Assembly (NCBI GenBank): GCA_963736055.1
Contig: CAVTNM010000001.1
Coordinates: forward strand, 124,001-188,000
Direction of reading: 5' to 3'
DNA: 64,000 nucleotides
Source of the DNA: AC-32 sp963736055
GTDB taxonomy: Bacteria; Actinomycetota; Thermoleophilia; Gaiellales; Gaiellaceae
In this document: positions 24,227-32,969 of the stretch, one piece after another
Layout: every line of letters begins with the position of its first letter
Position numbering within the stretch: the stretch's first letter is position 1
Translations under genes and position numbers: made by a program
Notes under the pieces: model-generated
Seen by the model: only the letters and a program-made list of their open reading frames with translations
Told to the model about the DNA's origin: nothing
Databases searched by the model: none

Positions 24227-26269
24227 TTGATCGACTTCTTCAGTGACCACGCGGTTCTCTTCGCGCTCGTCTGCTCGGGCGTTGCGATTGCCTACGGCAT
24301 CGCGCTGACGCTGTGGATCCTGCGGCAGCCCGCCGGCGACGAGCGGATGCAGGAGATCGCGCGGGCGATCCAGGAGGGCGCGGCGGCCTACCTACGGCGC
24401 CAGTACCAGACGATCGCGATCGTCGCGCTCGTCCCGTTCCTGCTGATCGGCTTCTACAACGAGCTCGGCTGGGGAACCGCGGTCGGCTTCCTGATCGGCG
24501 CGGTGCTCTCGGCTTCCGCGGGCTTCATCGGCATGAACGTGGCGGTGCGCTCCAACGTGCGTACCGCGGAGGCGGCCAAGCACGGTCTCAAGCCTGCGCT
24601 GAACGTCGCGTTCCGCGCGGGCTCGGTCACAGGGATGCTCGTCGTCGGCCTCGGCCTGCTCGGCGTCGCCGGCTACTACTGGGTCCTGACCGGCTGGCTC
24701 GGCCACTCGAGCTCCTCGGCGATCAACGACCTCGTCGGGCTCGCCTTCGGAGGGTCGCTGATCTCCGTCTTCGCGCGACTCGGCGGCGGCATCTACACGA
24801 AGGCCGCCGACGTGGGCGCAGACCTGGTGGGGAAGATCGAGGCAGGCATTCCCGAGGACGACCCGCGCAACCCGGCCGTGATCGCGGACAACGTCGGCGA
24901 CAACGTCGGCGACTGCGCGGGGATGGCGGCCGACCTGTTCGAGACCTACGCCGTCACCGCGGTCGCGGTCATGCTGCTCGCCTCGCAGACGTTCCCGGGC
25001 CTGCACCTCGAGCTGTTCCCGCTCGCGATCGGCGGCATGTCGATCTTGACCTCCGTGGTCGGGACGTTCTTCGCCCGCGTCGGTCGCAACGGCTCGATCA
25101 TGAACGCCCTCTACAAGGCCGTGCTGGTGGCGACGGCGCTTTCGGCGCTGGGCTTCATCCCGATCGTGCTCGCCTACGACTCGTCCCGCTTCAGCTTCTG
25201 GGATCTCTACCTGTCGTCCCTGGTCGGGCTGATCGTCACGTTCCTCCTGGTGGCGATCACCGAGTTCTACACCGGCACGCGCTGGTCTCCGGTCAAGCAG
25301 ATCGCCTCGGCCTCGCGCACCGGCCATGCGACGAACATCATCGAAGGGCTCGCCGTCGGGATGAAGGCCACGGCGCTGCCGGTGATCGTGATTGCGTCCG
25401 GCATCCTCGTCGCCCACCACTTCGCCGGCCTCTACGGCATCGGCGTGGCCGTGATGGCGCAGCTCTCGATGACCGGACTGATCGTCGCGCTCGACGCCTA
25501 CGGCCCCGTTACCGACAACGCGGGCGGGATCGCCGAGATGGCCAACCTCGACGAGTCGGTGCGGGCGATCACCGACCCGCTAGACGCCGTGGGCAACACG
25601 ACCAAGGCCGTCACGAAGGGCTACGCCATCGGCTCCGCCGCGCTCGCGGCGCTGATCCTCTTCGACAGCTACACGAACGGCCTGGCGGCTCACAACTTCC
25701 AGCAGATCTTCCAGCTGGAGGACGCGTGGGTGATCGCCGGCCTCTTCGTCGGCGGCCTGATGCCGTTCCTGTTCGCCTCGCAGGCGATGGAGGCCGTCGG
25801 GCGCGTCGGCGGCCAGGTCGTGACCGAGGTCCGGCGCCAGTTCCGCGAGATCCCCGGGATCATGGAGGGGACGGCACGGCCCGAGTACGGGCGGGCGATC
25901 GACATCGTCACCGGCTCGGCGATCAAGAGCATGATGGTGCCGGCGCTGATCCCGATCGTCTTCCCGATCGTGGCGGGCCTGATCAACGCGAGGCTGCTCG
26001 GCGGCCTCCTGATCGGAACGATCGTGACCGGCCTCTTCCTGGCGATCTCGATGACCTCGGGCGGCGGCGCCTGGGACAACGCCAAGAAGCTGATCGAGGA
26101 CGGCGCCTTCGGCGGCAAGGGCTCGGAGGCACACGCGGCCGCGGTCACGGGCGACACCGTCGGCGATCCCTACAAGGACACGGCCGGGCCGGCGATCAAC
26201 CCGATGATCAAGATCACGAACCTCGTCGCGATCCTGATCATCCCGCTCATCGTTTCCATTCACGGCTAG
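24227..26269 (+). CDS. hppA: Membrane-bound proton-translocating pyrophosphatase, K+-independent type
   Basis: 680 residues, about 16 transmembrane segments. It couples pyrophosphate hydrolysis to H+ pumping across the membrane. Core motifs: GGGIYTKAADVGADLVGKIE, the substrate site DDPRNPAVIADNVGDNVGDC, ALDAYGPVTDNAGGIAEM and GDTVGDPYKDTAGPAINP. Residue 460 is Lys in GNTTKAVTKG; Lys here marks the K+-independent subclass, while Ala marks the K+-dependent one. The TTG start has a strong GGGAGG ribosome binding site four to five bases upstream, unlike the many leaderless genes nearby. Confidence 0.96.
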   Translation: MIDFFSDHAVLFALVCSGVAIAYGIALTLWILRQPAGDERMQEIARAIQEGAAAYLRRQYQTIAIVALVPFLLIGFYNELGWGTAVGFLIGAVLSASAGFIGMNVAVRSNVRTAEAAKHGLKPALNVAFRAGSVTGMLVVGLGLLGVAGYYWVLTGWLGHSSSSAINDLVGLAFGGSLISVFARLGGGIYTKAADVGADLVGKIEAGIPEDDPRNPAVIADNVGDNVGDCAGMAADLFETYAVTAVAVMLLASQTFPGLHLELFPLAIGGMSILTSVVGTFFARVGRNGSIMNALYKAVLVATALSALGFIPIVLAYDSSRFSFWDLYLSSLVGLIVTFLLVAITEFYTGTRWSPVKQIASASRTGHATNIIEGLAVGMKATALPVIVIASGILVAHHFAGLYGIGVAVMAQLSMTGLIVALDAYGPVTDNAGGIAEMANLDESVRAITDPLDAVGNTTKAVTKGYAIGSAALAALILFDSYTNGLAAHNFQQIFQLEDAWVIAGLFVGGLMPFLFASQAMEAVGRVGGQVVTEVRRQFREIPGIMEGTARPEYGRAIDIVTGSAIKSMMVPALIPIVFPIVAGLINARLLGGLLIGTIVTGLFLAISMTSGGGAWDNAKKLIEDGAFGGKGSEAHAAAVTGDTVGDPYKDTAGPAINPMIKITNLVAILIIPLIVSIHG

Positions 26270-26282
26270 CCGCCGACCGGCC

Positions 26283-26288
26283 TAGAGT
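26283..26288 (+). promoter_or_regulatory. -10 box TAGAGT before first APC permease gene
   Basis: TAGAGT ends nine bases before ATG 26298. No ribosome binding site; leaderless arrangement. Confidence 0.5.
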
Positions 26289-26297
26289 CCGCGCCTA

Positions 26298-28610
26298 ATG
26301 TCACGACGGCGGCGGCAACAGCGGCTCGAGCGCGTCCTCGGGACGCCGGCGCTGTTCTCGACCGCCTACGGCAACGTCGGCTCGTCGATCTACTACGCGC
26401 TCGGCGTCACCGCGGTCTTCGCGCTCGGGCTGACCCCGATCGTCTTCGTGATCGCGGGCATCATCTTCGCCGCCACGGCGGCGACCTACGCCGAAGGGAC
26501 GGTTCGCTACCCGGAGGCGGGCGGGTCCTCGAGCTTCGCGCGCCACGCGTTCAACGAGCTCGTCTCGTTCGGGGCTGGCTGGGCGCAGATGCTCAACTAC
26601 ATCATCACGATCGCCATCTCGGCGTTCTTCGTGCCGCACTACCTCTCGATCTTCTGGGAACCGCTGCGCGAGAACCCCTGGGACATCGTCGGCGGCGGGC
26701 TCGTGATCGTCCTGCTCGTGATCCTGAACATCGTCGGCATCCAGGAGTCCGCGCGCGTGAACATCGGGCTCGCGCTGGTCGACTTCGCGACCCAGGTGCT
26801 GCTCGTGATCATCGGGTTCGCGCTGATCTTCAGCCCGCATACCCTGTCCTCGAACGTCCATTTCGGGGTGGCGCCCACCTGGCAGAACTTCTTCCTCGCG
26901 ATCCCCGTCGCGATGATCGCCTACACCGGGATCGAGACGGTCTCGAACCTTGCCGAGGAGGCTCGCGACCCGGCCAAGAACATCCCGCGCTCGATCTCGT
27001 TCGTCGCGATCGCGGTCTTCGTCATCTACTTCACGCTCCCGTGGATCGCGCTCTCCGCGCTGCCGGTCACGCAGACCGCCGACGGGAGCTACCAGACGCT
27101 GCTCGGCGTGGGGCCGCCGAAGGGCTTCTCCAACGACCCCGTCCTCGGGCTGGTCGAGAACCTCGGCGTGCACGGCGCGGTGCTGAGCGCGATGAAGATC
27201 TACGTCGGGATCCTGGCGTCGACGATCCTGTTCATCGCCACGAACGCCGGCGTGATCGGAGCCTCCCGCATCACCTACGCGATGGCGAGCCACCGGCAGC
27301 TGCCCGAGGTCTTCCGGCGGCTTCACGGCAAGTTCAAGACGCCGTACATCTCGCTCCTGTTCTTCGCCGGCGTGATCCCGATGATCGTGTTGCTCCCCGG
27401 CAAGACGGCCTTCCTCGGGACGATGTACTCGTTCGGCGCGATGCTCTCGTTCACGATCGCGCACGCCTCGATCGTGGCGCTACGCTACAAGGACCGGAAC
27501 GCCGAGCTCGTCTTCCGGGCGCGGCCGAACCTGCGCTGGCGGGGCGTGGACTGGCCGCTGTTCGCGCTCTTCGGGGGGCTGGGGACGAGCCTCTCCTGGC
27601 TGGTGGTCGTCGTGCAGGAGGAGCCCACGCGCTGGGCAGGGCTCGGCTGGCTCGCCGCGGGGTTCATCGCGTATGCCGTCTACCGGCGGAGGCTGCACGT
27701 GCCGCTGAGCGAGACGGTGCGGGCGCCGATTCCGATCGGCCCGGCGGTGGCGCTCGAGTACCGCAACGTGCTCGTCCCGATCGTGCACCGCCGGGAGTCC
27801 GAGGAAGCGGTCGACCTGGCCTGCCGCCTGGCAACCGAGCGCGGCGCGACGATCGCAGCCGTGACCGTGCTCGAGGTTCCGCTGGAGCTGCCGCTCGACG
27901 CTCCGATGCCCGACGAGGTGGAGCTGCGTGCTCACGACCTCCTCGACGAGGCGCGTGCGATCGGGGACGCCTACGGCGTCGACGTCGTCGCCAGGCTCGT
28001 CAGGGCGCGCCGCGCCGGCCGGGCGATCGTCGACGAGGCCCAGCTGCGCAACAGCGAGATCATCGTGATGGGCTCCCCGCGGCGTGACGTGCGCAGACGG
28101 AGCGGGAAGATCTTCGGCGACACAGTCGACTTCGTGCTCAAGAACGCACCCTGTCGCGTGATGGTCGCCGCGGCCCCGAGCCGCATGAGCGTCGCTCGCC
28201 TCCGGCTCGCTCCGCAGGGGAAACCATGTTTCCCCGCGCGCCCCCTTCTTAGAGTCCAAGGTGGGGAAACCGCCGGTTCCCCCACGCCCCTCCACACGCT
28301 CATGGGCCGGAGCTCGGCCCATGAGCTCCTACCGCTCGCTGGTGACGATCTTCGGCGTGGTCGCGGTCGGCCTCGGGATCGCGCTCCTCGTCCAGACGGC
28401 GCGGCAGGGCGGCGGCGTGGGCTACCTGATCGGCGCGCTCTTCATCGCGCTCGGCGCCGGGCGGCTGTACCTCCTCTATCGGCGCCGGTGACAGTCACAG
28501 TGACAGTCACAGTGACTGTCACTGTTGGAGCTCGAGAGCGAGGGATGAAGCGGTGGCACCCCGGCCGCCAGGGCGGAATCACGGGGAGCGAGGGGTTCCC
28601 CGTGATCTAA
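26298..28610 (+). CDS. APC-family permease with C-terminal UspA-like domain (open frame extends past the natural end)
   Basis: Residues 1 to about 470 form a 12-segment amino acid/polyamine/cation (APC) permease: ALFSTAYGNVGSSIYYALGV, IPVAMIAYTGIETVSNLAEEARDP and AGVIGASRITYAMASHRQLP are typical. Residues about 490-630 are a universal-stress-like nucleotide-binding domain (NVLVPIVHRRESEEAVDLAC ... IIVMGSPRRDVRRRSG). The natural protein end is near base 28190, but the frame stays open to 28610, crossing two hairpins, a small gene and a palindromic repeat. The last roughly 140 residues are therefore probably not functional. TrkA-type genes follow, so ion rather than amino acid transport is possible, as in KimA. 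Confidence 0.85.
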   Translation: MSRRRRQQRLERVLGTPALFSTAYGNVGSSIYYALGVTAVFALGLTPIVFVIAGIIFAATAATYAEGTVRYPEAGGSSSFARHAFNELVSFGAGWAQMLNYIITIAISAFFVPHYLSIFWEPLRENPWDIVGGGLVIVLLVILNIVGIQESARVNIGLALVDFATQVLLVIIGFALIFSPHTLSSNVHFGVAPTWQNFFLAIPVAMIAYTGIETVSNLAEEARDPAKNIPRSISFVAIAVFVIYFTLPWIALSALPVTQTADGSYQTLLGVGPPKGFSNDPVLGLVENLGVHGAVLSAMKIYVGILASTILFIATNAGVIGASRITYAMASHRQLPEVFRRLHGKFKTPYISLLFFAGVIPMIVLLPGKTAFLGTMYSFGAMLSFTIAHASIVALRYKDRNAELVFRARPNLRWRGVDWPLFALFGGLGTSLSWLVVVVQEEPTRWAGLGWLAAGFIAYAVYRRRLHVPLSETVRAPIPIGPAVALEYRNVLVPIVHRRESEEAVDLACRLATERGATIAAVTVLEVPLELPLDAPMPDEVELRAHDLLDEARAIGDAYGVDVVARLVRARRAGRAIVDEAQLRNSEIIVMGSPRRDVRRRSGKIFGDTVDFVLKNAPCRVMVAAAPSRMSVARLRLAPQGKPCFPARPLLRVQGGETAGSPTPLHTLMGRSSAHELLPLAGDDLRRGRGRPRDRAPRPDGAAGRRRGLPDRRALHRARRRAAVPPLSAPVTVTVTVTVTVTVGARERGMKRWHPGRQGGITGSEGFPVI
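28217..28235. repeat. GGGGAAAC / GTTTCCCC hairpin
   Basis: Perfect 8-base arms (28217-28224 and 28228-28235) with a three-base loop, just after the coding region of the UspA-like domain. Possible terminator without T-tract; resembles the hairpins at 28263, 28578 and 63482. Confidence 0.5.
28263..28282. repeat. GGGGAA / TTCCCC hairpin, imperfect
   Basis: Six-base arms with a short GC-rich loop that can partly pair. It lies 28 bases after the hairpin at 28217 and before the small membrane protein gene. Confidence 0.4.
28321..28491 (+). CDS. Small two-segment membrane protein
   Basis: 56 residues: MSSYRSL, then two hydrophobic segments (VTIFGVVAVGLGIALLVQTA and GYLIGALFIALGAGRLYLLY) ending in RRR. 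No family was recognised with certainty; small actinobacterial proteins of this layout are common. It overlaps, in another frame, the over-long open frame of the first APC gene. Because its translation makes a well-formed membrane hairpin, this frame looks like the real one. Its stop codon forms the start of the palindromic repeat at 28488. Confidence 0.55.
   Translation: MSSYRSLVTIFGVVAVGLGIALLVQTARQGGGVGYLIGALFIALGAGRLYLLYRRR
28488..28525 (+). repeat. Dispersed palindromic GTGACAGTCAC element, copy 2
   Basis: 38 bases identical to 21197-21234, beginning at the stop codon of the small membrane protein gene. Same hairpin with 15-base potential arms shortened at the outer end. Confidence 0.85.
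28578..28606. repeat. ATCACGGGGA / TCCCCGTGAT hairpin
   Basis: Perfect 10-base arms (28578-28587 and 28597-28606) with a nine-base loop, immediately before the -10 box of the second APC gene. It could end upstream transcription or act in control of the downstream promoter. Confidence 0.5.
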
Positions 28611-28613
28611 CCT
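28608..28613 (+). promoter_or_regulatory. -10 box TAACCT before second APC permease gene
   Basis: TAACCT ends six bases before GTG 28620; leaderless arrangement, adjoining the hairpin at 28578-28606. Confidence 0.45.
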
Positions 28614-28619
28614 CCGCTC

Positions 28620-30516
28620 GTGGCGCGGAAGATCCCAGGGCTCCAGCGGGTCCTCGATGCGCCGGACCTCTTCTCGGTCGCCTACGGCGAGATCGCCTCG
28701 TCGATCTACGTCGCCCTCGGGATCATCGCGCTGCACGCGCTCGGCCTCACCCCCGAGGTGCTCGCGCTCGTCGGAGCGCTCTTCCTGGTCGTCGCCCTCT
28801 CCTATGCCGAGGGCACGACCGCGATCCCGGAGACGGGCGGCGCCGCCACCTTCGTCCGCCGTGCCTTCAACGACCTCGCCGGCTTCCTGACCGGCTGGGC
28901 GCTGTTCCTCGACTACCTGATCGTGATCGCGCTCTCCGCGCTCTTCATGCCGCACTACCTCGGCGCCGCGCTCAAGTGGGAGTCGCTCGAGCACAACCCC
29001 TGGGACGTGGTGGTCGGCGTCGGCGTGATCATGGGCGTCGCGCTCGTCCGGCTCGTGCGGCGGTCGGCCTTCTACCGGTACGGGATCGTCGTCGCGGTGC
29101 TGGACCTGTGGACCCAGGTGATGCTCGTCGTGCTCGGCTTCGCGTTTCTCTTCTCGGGCGACGCGCTCACGCGCGGCGTTTCGATCGGCACGCATCCGAC
29201 CTGGCACCAGATCGCCTTCGCGCTCCCGCTCGCGATGCTCGCCTACACCGGCCTCGAGACGGTCGCGAACCTGGCCGAGGAGACGCGGGAGCCGGGCCGC
29301 GACCTCCCGCGCAGCCTCTTCTCCGGGATCGGACTGGTCGTCCTCATCTACGTCGCGATTGCGCTCGTCGCCCTGTCGGCGTTCCCGGCTCAAGGAGGCA
29401 CGACGGGGCTCGGAACCGACTGGCTGCGCGCGCCGCTGATGGGGATCGTCGACGCGCTCGGGGGCCACCTGCCGGACGCGCTCGCGACCGCGCTCCGCAT
29501 GTACGTCGGCCTCACCGGGGCGGTCATCCTCCTCGTCGCGGTAACGACGTCGATCTCGGGCTTCACGCGGCTCGCCCGCTCGCTCGGCGAGCACGGCCAG
29601 CTCCCTCGCGCGTTCGGGCGCCTGAACCGCCGCACCCTCGTCTCGCCCCAGGCGATCGTCGCCGCCGCCCTCATCTCGTCGGCACTCATGATCGGGACGT
29701 CCTTCATCAGGGACGACATCGCGTTCCTCGCCAGCCTCTTCAGCTTCGGCGTCCTGGCCGCGTTCACGGCGGCCCAGCTCGCCGTGATCAAGCTTCGCTA
29801 CAGCGAGCCGCGAGCTCCCGCGTCCCTACCGGGCCCCCGCCAACGTCCGCCTGCGCGGAATCGAGGTCCCGCTGCCGGCGATCGTGGGCTCCGTAGCCAC
29901 CTTCGCGATCTGGATCGCCGCGATGGTCACGCACGCCGGCGCCCGCTACGGCGGCCCGGCTTGGCTCCTGGCCGGCCTGGTCGTCTACGGCCTGGTGCGC
30001 AAGGGGCGGGGCGAGGGCCTGCTCGAGCACGTCTCGGCGCCCTCGGAGCATCTGCCGGAGGCGGAGTTCTCGAGCATCCTCGTGCCGATGAAGCTCGGTG
30101 CGATCGGGGAGGAGATGGTCGCCACCGCGGTCAAGCTCGCCGCCGAGCGCGGAGCCGAGGTCCACGCGCTGAACGTGATCTGCGTGCCGCTCGACCTTCC
30201 CCTCGACGCGGATCTCGACGAGCAGGAGGAGAGCGCCGCGGCCTCGCTCGCCGAGGCGGCGCTTCTCGGCTCCGACCTGGGTGTGCCGGTCCTGGGGGCC
30301 ACCATTCGAGCCCGTTCGATCGGACAGGCGATCGTCGACGAGGCGCGCGAGCGTGGCAACGACTTGATCGTCTGCGGCTCCTCGCCACGCTGGCGCCGCC
30401 AGGCGCGCTTCTTCTCGCCGACGGTGGAGTACGTCCTCCGCAAGGCGCCCTGTGAAGTGCTCGTGGTGGCCTTCCCGGAGGGCGTGGCCGATGAAGACGG
30501 CTCGATTATCGAGTGA
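28620..30516 (+). CDS. APC-family permease with UspA-like domain, single-base frameshift
   Basis: Paralog of the gene at 26298. The permease part (FSVAYGEIASSIYVALGI, AMLAYTGLETVANLAEETREP) runs in one frame to LRYSEP near 29810. The rest, ELPRPYRAPANVRLRGIEVP, a last membrane segment and the UspA-like domain (SSILVPMKLGAIGEEMVATA ... LIVCGSSPRW), runs in the next frame to 30516. Removing one C at 29811 restores a 631-residue protein that matches the paralog. The frame change may be a sequence error, or expression may truly stop after the permease. Likely cation or amino acid uptake. Confidence 0.8.
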
Positions 30517-30518
30517 GC

Positions 30519-30524
30519 TAAGGT
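30519..30524 (+). promoter_or_regulatory. -10 box TAAGGT before TrkA-like gene
   Basis: TAAGGT ends six bases before GTG 30531, within and after the stop of the second permease gene; leaderless arrangement. Confidence 0.4.
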
Positions 30525-30530
30525 GAGACG

Positions 30531-30962
30531 GTGAAAGCGCTTGTCATCGGCTGCGGCCGCGTCGGCTCGAACATCGCCCTCCAGCTCGACCGCGAGGGGT
30601 GGGAGGTCACGGCCGTGGACGAGAAGGAAGAGGCGATCGGACGCCTCGGCGACCACTGGGCCGGCGGCTTCGTCCTCGGCCACGGGATGGACACCGACGT
30701 CCTACGCGAGGCCGGGATCGAGGAGGCGGACGCCGTCGTCGTCGCAACCGACGGCGATAACACGAACATCGTGATCGGCCAGGTCGCCCAGCAGCGCTTC
30801 GACAACCAGTGCGTGGTCGTGCGGGTGCTCGACCCGGCGCGCGCCGAGTTCTACCGGGAGCGCGGCCTGCGCACGGTCTGCCCGACATCCGTCGCCATCG
30901 ACGTCCTGCTCGACTCGGTTCGTGCCTGCGAGGTGCGGCCGGCGGAGACCGCCAGCACCTGA
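30531..30962 (+). CDS. TrkA-N (RCK) NAD-binding protein, short form
   Basis: 143 residues consisting of one RCK_N domain: MKALVIGCGRVGSNIALQL is the glycine-rich NAD site, followed by VTAVDEKEEAIGRL, GHGMDTDVLREAGIEEADAV and VVRVLDPARAEFYRERGL. No RCK_C domain follows. Such proteins gate K+ channels or transporters in response to nucleotides. Its stop overlaps the next gene's ATG by one base, so the two proteins are probably made together and may form a hetero-complex with the nearby permeases. Confidence 0.85.
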   Translation: MKALVIGCGRVGSNIALQLDREGWEVTAVDEKEEAIGRLGDHWAGGFVLGHGMDTDVLREAGIEEADAVVVATDGDNTNIVIGQVAQQRFDNQCVVVRVLDPARAEFYRERGLRTVCPTSVAIDVLLDSVRACEVRPAETAST

Positions 30963-31627
30963 TGTACCTCCTCATCGCAGGCGGCGGCAAGGTCGGTGCC
31001 AACTTTGCCCGCATGCTGCTCAAGGACGGCCGGCACGAGGTGACGCTGATCGAGCAGCGTCACGACCGGTTCGAGCGGCTCGAGCGTGAGTTCGAGCATC
31101 AGGTGCACCTCGGCGACGCGACCGAGATCTACGTGCTCGAGCGCGCCGGGATCGCGCGGCCGCCGGACGTCGTCGCCGCGCTCACCGGGGACGACGAGGA
31201 CAACCTGATCATCAGCCAGCTGTCCCAGGAGAAATACGGCGTCCCGAAGGTGATCGCGCGGGTGAACGACCCGCGTAACCAGGCGCACTTCGACCTGCTC
31301 GGGATCTCGCCCACGGTCTCCGCCACGCGAGGGCTGATGGCGCTGATCGAGCACGAGGTGCCGGAGCACGACCTCGTCCACCTGCTCGAGCTGCGGAAGG
31401 AGAACCTCGAGATCGTCGAGGTGCAGATCGACGAGGACGCACCCGCGGCGGGCAAGCGGGTCGAGAAGCTCGACCTGCCCGAGGGCTCGCGCCTGATCTC
31501 GATCATGCGCAACGGCCGCTCGGAGATCGCCGTCGGCGCGACCGAGCTCCGGCCCGGCGACCAGGTGCTGGCTATCCTCCAGCCTGGCAAGGAGGACGAG
31601 TTGAGGAGGGTCCTGCTCAAGAGCTGA
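30962..31627 (+). CDS. TrkA-family potassium uptake regulatory protein (RCK_N-RCK_C)
   Basis: 221 residues. RCK_N: MYLLIAGGGKVGANFARMLL, EVTLIEQRHDRFERLE, GDATEIYVLERAGI and VVAALTGDDEDNLIISQLS. RCK_C from about residue 140: LEIVEVQIDEDAPAAGKRV ... GATELRPGDQVLAIL. Full-length TrkA/KtrA-type gating protein, cytoplasmic, NAD- or ATP-responsive. Coupled by one base to the short TrkA gene upstream and to the sugar dehydrogenase gene downstream (TGATG in both cases). Confidence 0.9.
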   Translation: MYLLIAGGGKVGANFARMLLKDGRHEVTLIEQRHDRFERLEREFEHQVHLGDATEIYVLERAGIARPPDVVAALTGDDEDNLIISQLSQEKYGVPKVIARVNDPRNQAHFDLLGISPTVSATRGLMALIEHEVPEHDLVHLLELRKENLEIVEVQIDEDAPAAGKRVEKLDLPEGSRLISIMRNGRSEIAVGATELRPGDQVLAILQPGKEDELRRVLLKS

Positions 31628-32716
31628 TGCGCCGGTTCGGGGTCATCCTGGCGCTCGCGGCAGCGGTGCTGCCCGCGGTTGCAGTCGGTGCGAGCGAGCG
31701 CTCTCAGCTCCGCATGCGCGTGTTCGCCTCGGGTTTCGACTCGCCTGTCTTCGTCGGCGCCCCCCGCAGCGAGCCCGGGAAGCTGTACGTGGTCGAGCAG
31801 CCGGGTGTGATCCGGGTGCTCGTGAACGGGAAGCTGCGCGCACAGCCGTTCCTCGACATCCGCAGCCTCGTCCGTAGCGGCGGGGAGCAGGGGCTGCTCT
31901 CGGTCGCGTTCCATCCCAACTACGCGAAGAACCACCGCTTCTTCGTCTACTTCAACGACGAAGAGCGGCGACGTGCGCGTGTACGAGTTCCGCTCCAACG
32001 GCACCGTTGGGCTGCCGGGGACGGCCAAGCCCTTGCTGCGCGTCCCGCACCGCCAGTACGACAACCACAACGGTGGCCAGCTCGAGTTCGGGCCGGACGG
32101 CAGGCTCTACGCGGGGACCGGCGACGGCGGCTCGGGCGGCGATCCGAACAATCACTCCCAGAACCTGAGCTCGCGGCTCGGCAAGCTGCTGCGCCTGAAC
32201 GTGGACAAGCGGGGCGCGCGCTGGCAGATCGTCGGGTATGGGCTGCGGAACCCATGGCGCTTCTCGTGGGACCGCGCCACCCGCGACCTCTACATCGGCG
32301 ACGTCGGCCAGAACGCGTGGGAGGAGGTCGACGTGCGCACGCCGGCGCAGCAGCGCGGCCTGAACAACTACGGCTGGCGGGTCTGGGAGGGCCGGGCGAG
32401 GTACCAGGACGGCCAGCAGGTCAACCCGCGCGGCAAGCTCGTCTTCCCGATCGTCACCTACCCCCACAGCCAGGGCTGCTCGATCTCAGGCGGCTACGTC
32501 TATCGCGGCAAGGCCGTTCCGTCCGCTCGCGGGCGCTACTTCTACGGCGACTACTGCGAAGGAACGATCTGGAGCCTGCGTGCCGTGAAGGGGAAGCTGC
32601 GCGGGGTGCGGCGCGAGCCGTTCAAGGTCTCGGGCCTTTCGTCGTTCGGCGAGGACTCCGCGGGCGAGCTTTACGCGGCCTCGCTCAACGGCACGATCTA
32701 CAAGCTCAGTGGTTAG
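31627..32716 (+). CDS. Secreted PQQ-type aldose sugar dehydrogenase, single-base frameshift
   Basis: About 362 residues if one surplus C at 31966 is ignored. Signal peptide (GVILALAAAVLPAVAVGASE), then a six-bladed propeller of the soluble glucose/sorbosone dehydrogenase family: MRVFASGFDSPVFVGAP, GEQGLLSVAFHPNY, then in the next frame GDVRVYEFRSNG, LEFGPDGRLYAGTGDGGSGG, YGLRNPWRFSWD and DVGQNAWEEVDV. The break falls between FVYFNDEE and GDVRVYEF and reads through cleanly when corrected. It would oxidise sugars in the extracytoplasmic space with PQQ. Confidence 0.82.
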
Positions 32717-32731
32717 GAGGTTCAGCGCGGC

Positions 32732-32956
32732 TTAGCCGGTGCGGCGGCGGCGCACCTGCGGGCCCTGCTGGCCGAGCGCCGCGTAGGCGAGCGCCTGGAG
32801 CGACTCGTTCAGAGCACGGACCTCGTGCGCGAGCGCGAGGAAGCCCTCGTTGTGGTCGAGCCGCCGGTTCATCGTCTGCAGCTCGGCGCGCAGGGAGTCG
32901 AGCCGCTCGAGGATCGCGTCGAGCTGGCGGTCGTCGAAGGTCGGGCGATCGGGCAC
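32732..32956 (-). CDS. Small coiled-coil protein
   Basis: 74 residues: a helical coiled coil (QLDAILERLDSLRAELQTMNRRLDHNEGFLALAHEVRALNES is the region, here abbreviated by its ends QLDAIL and RALNES) followed by a short basic tail. No family recognised. GTG 32956 is preceded by TAGAAT seven bases upstream, giving a leaderless start like other genes here. Confidence 0.55.
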   Translation of the reverse strand: MPDRPTFDDRQLDAILERLDSLRAELQTMNRRLDHNEGFLALAHEVRALNESLQALAYAALGQQGPQVRRRRTG

Positions 32957-32963
32957 CTCGCCA

Positions 32964-32969
32964 ATTCTA
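32964..32969 (-). promoter_or_regulatory. -10 box TAGAAT before coiled-coil gene
   Basis: TAGAAT on the minus strand ends seven bases before GTG 32956 and overlaps the stop codon of the VanZ-like gene. Confidence 0.45.

Noticed and set aside
28488..28525. Val-Thr repeat peptide encoded by the palindromic element
   Set aside because: It appears in several frames and both strands because of the six-base periodicity; it is intergenic DNA, not a coding repeat.
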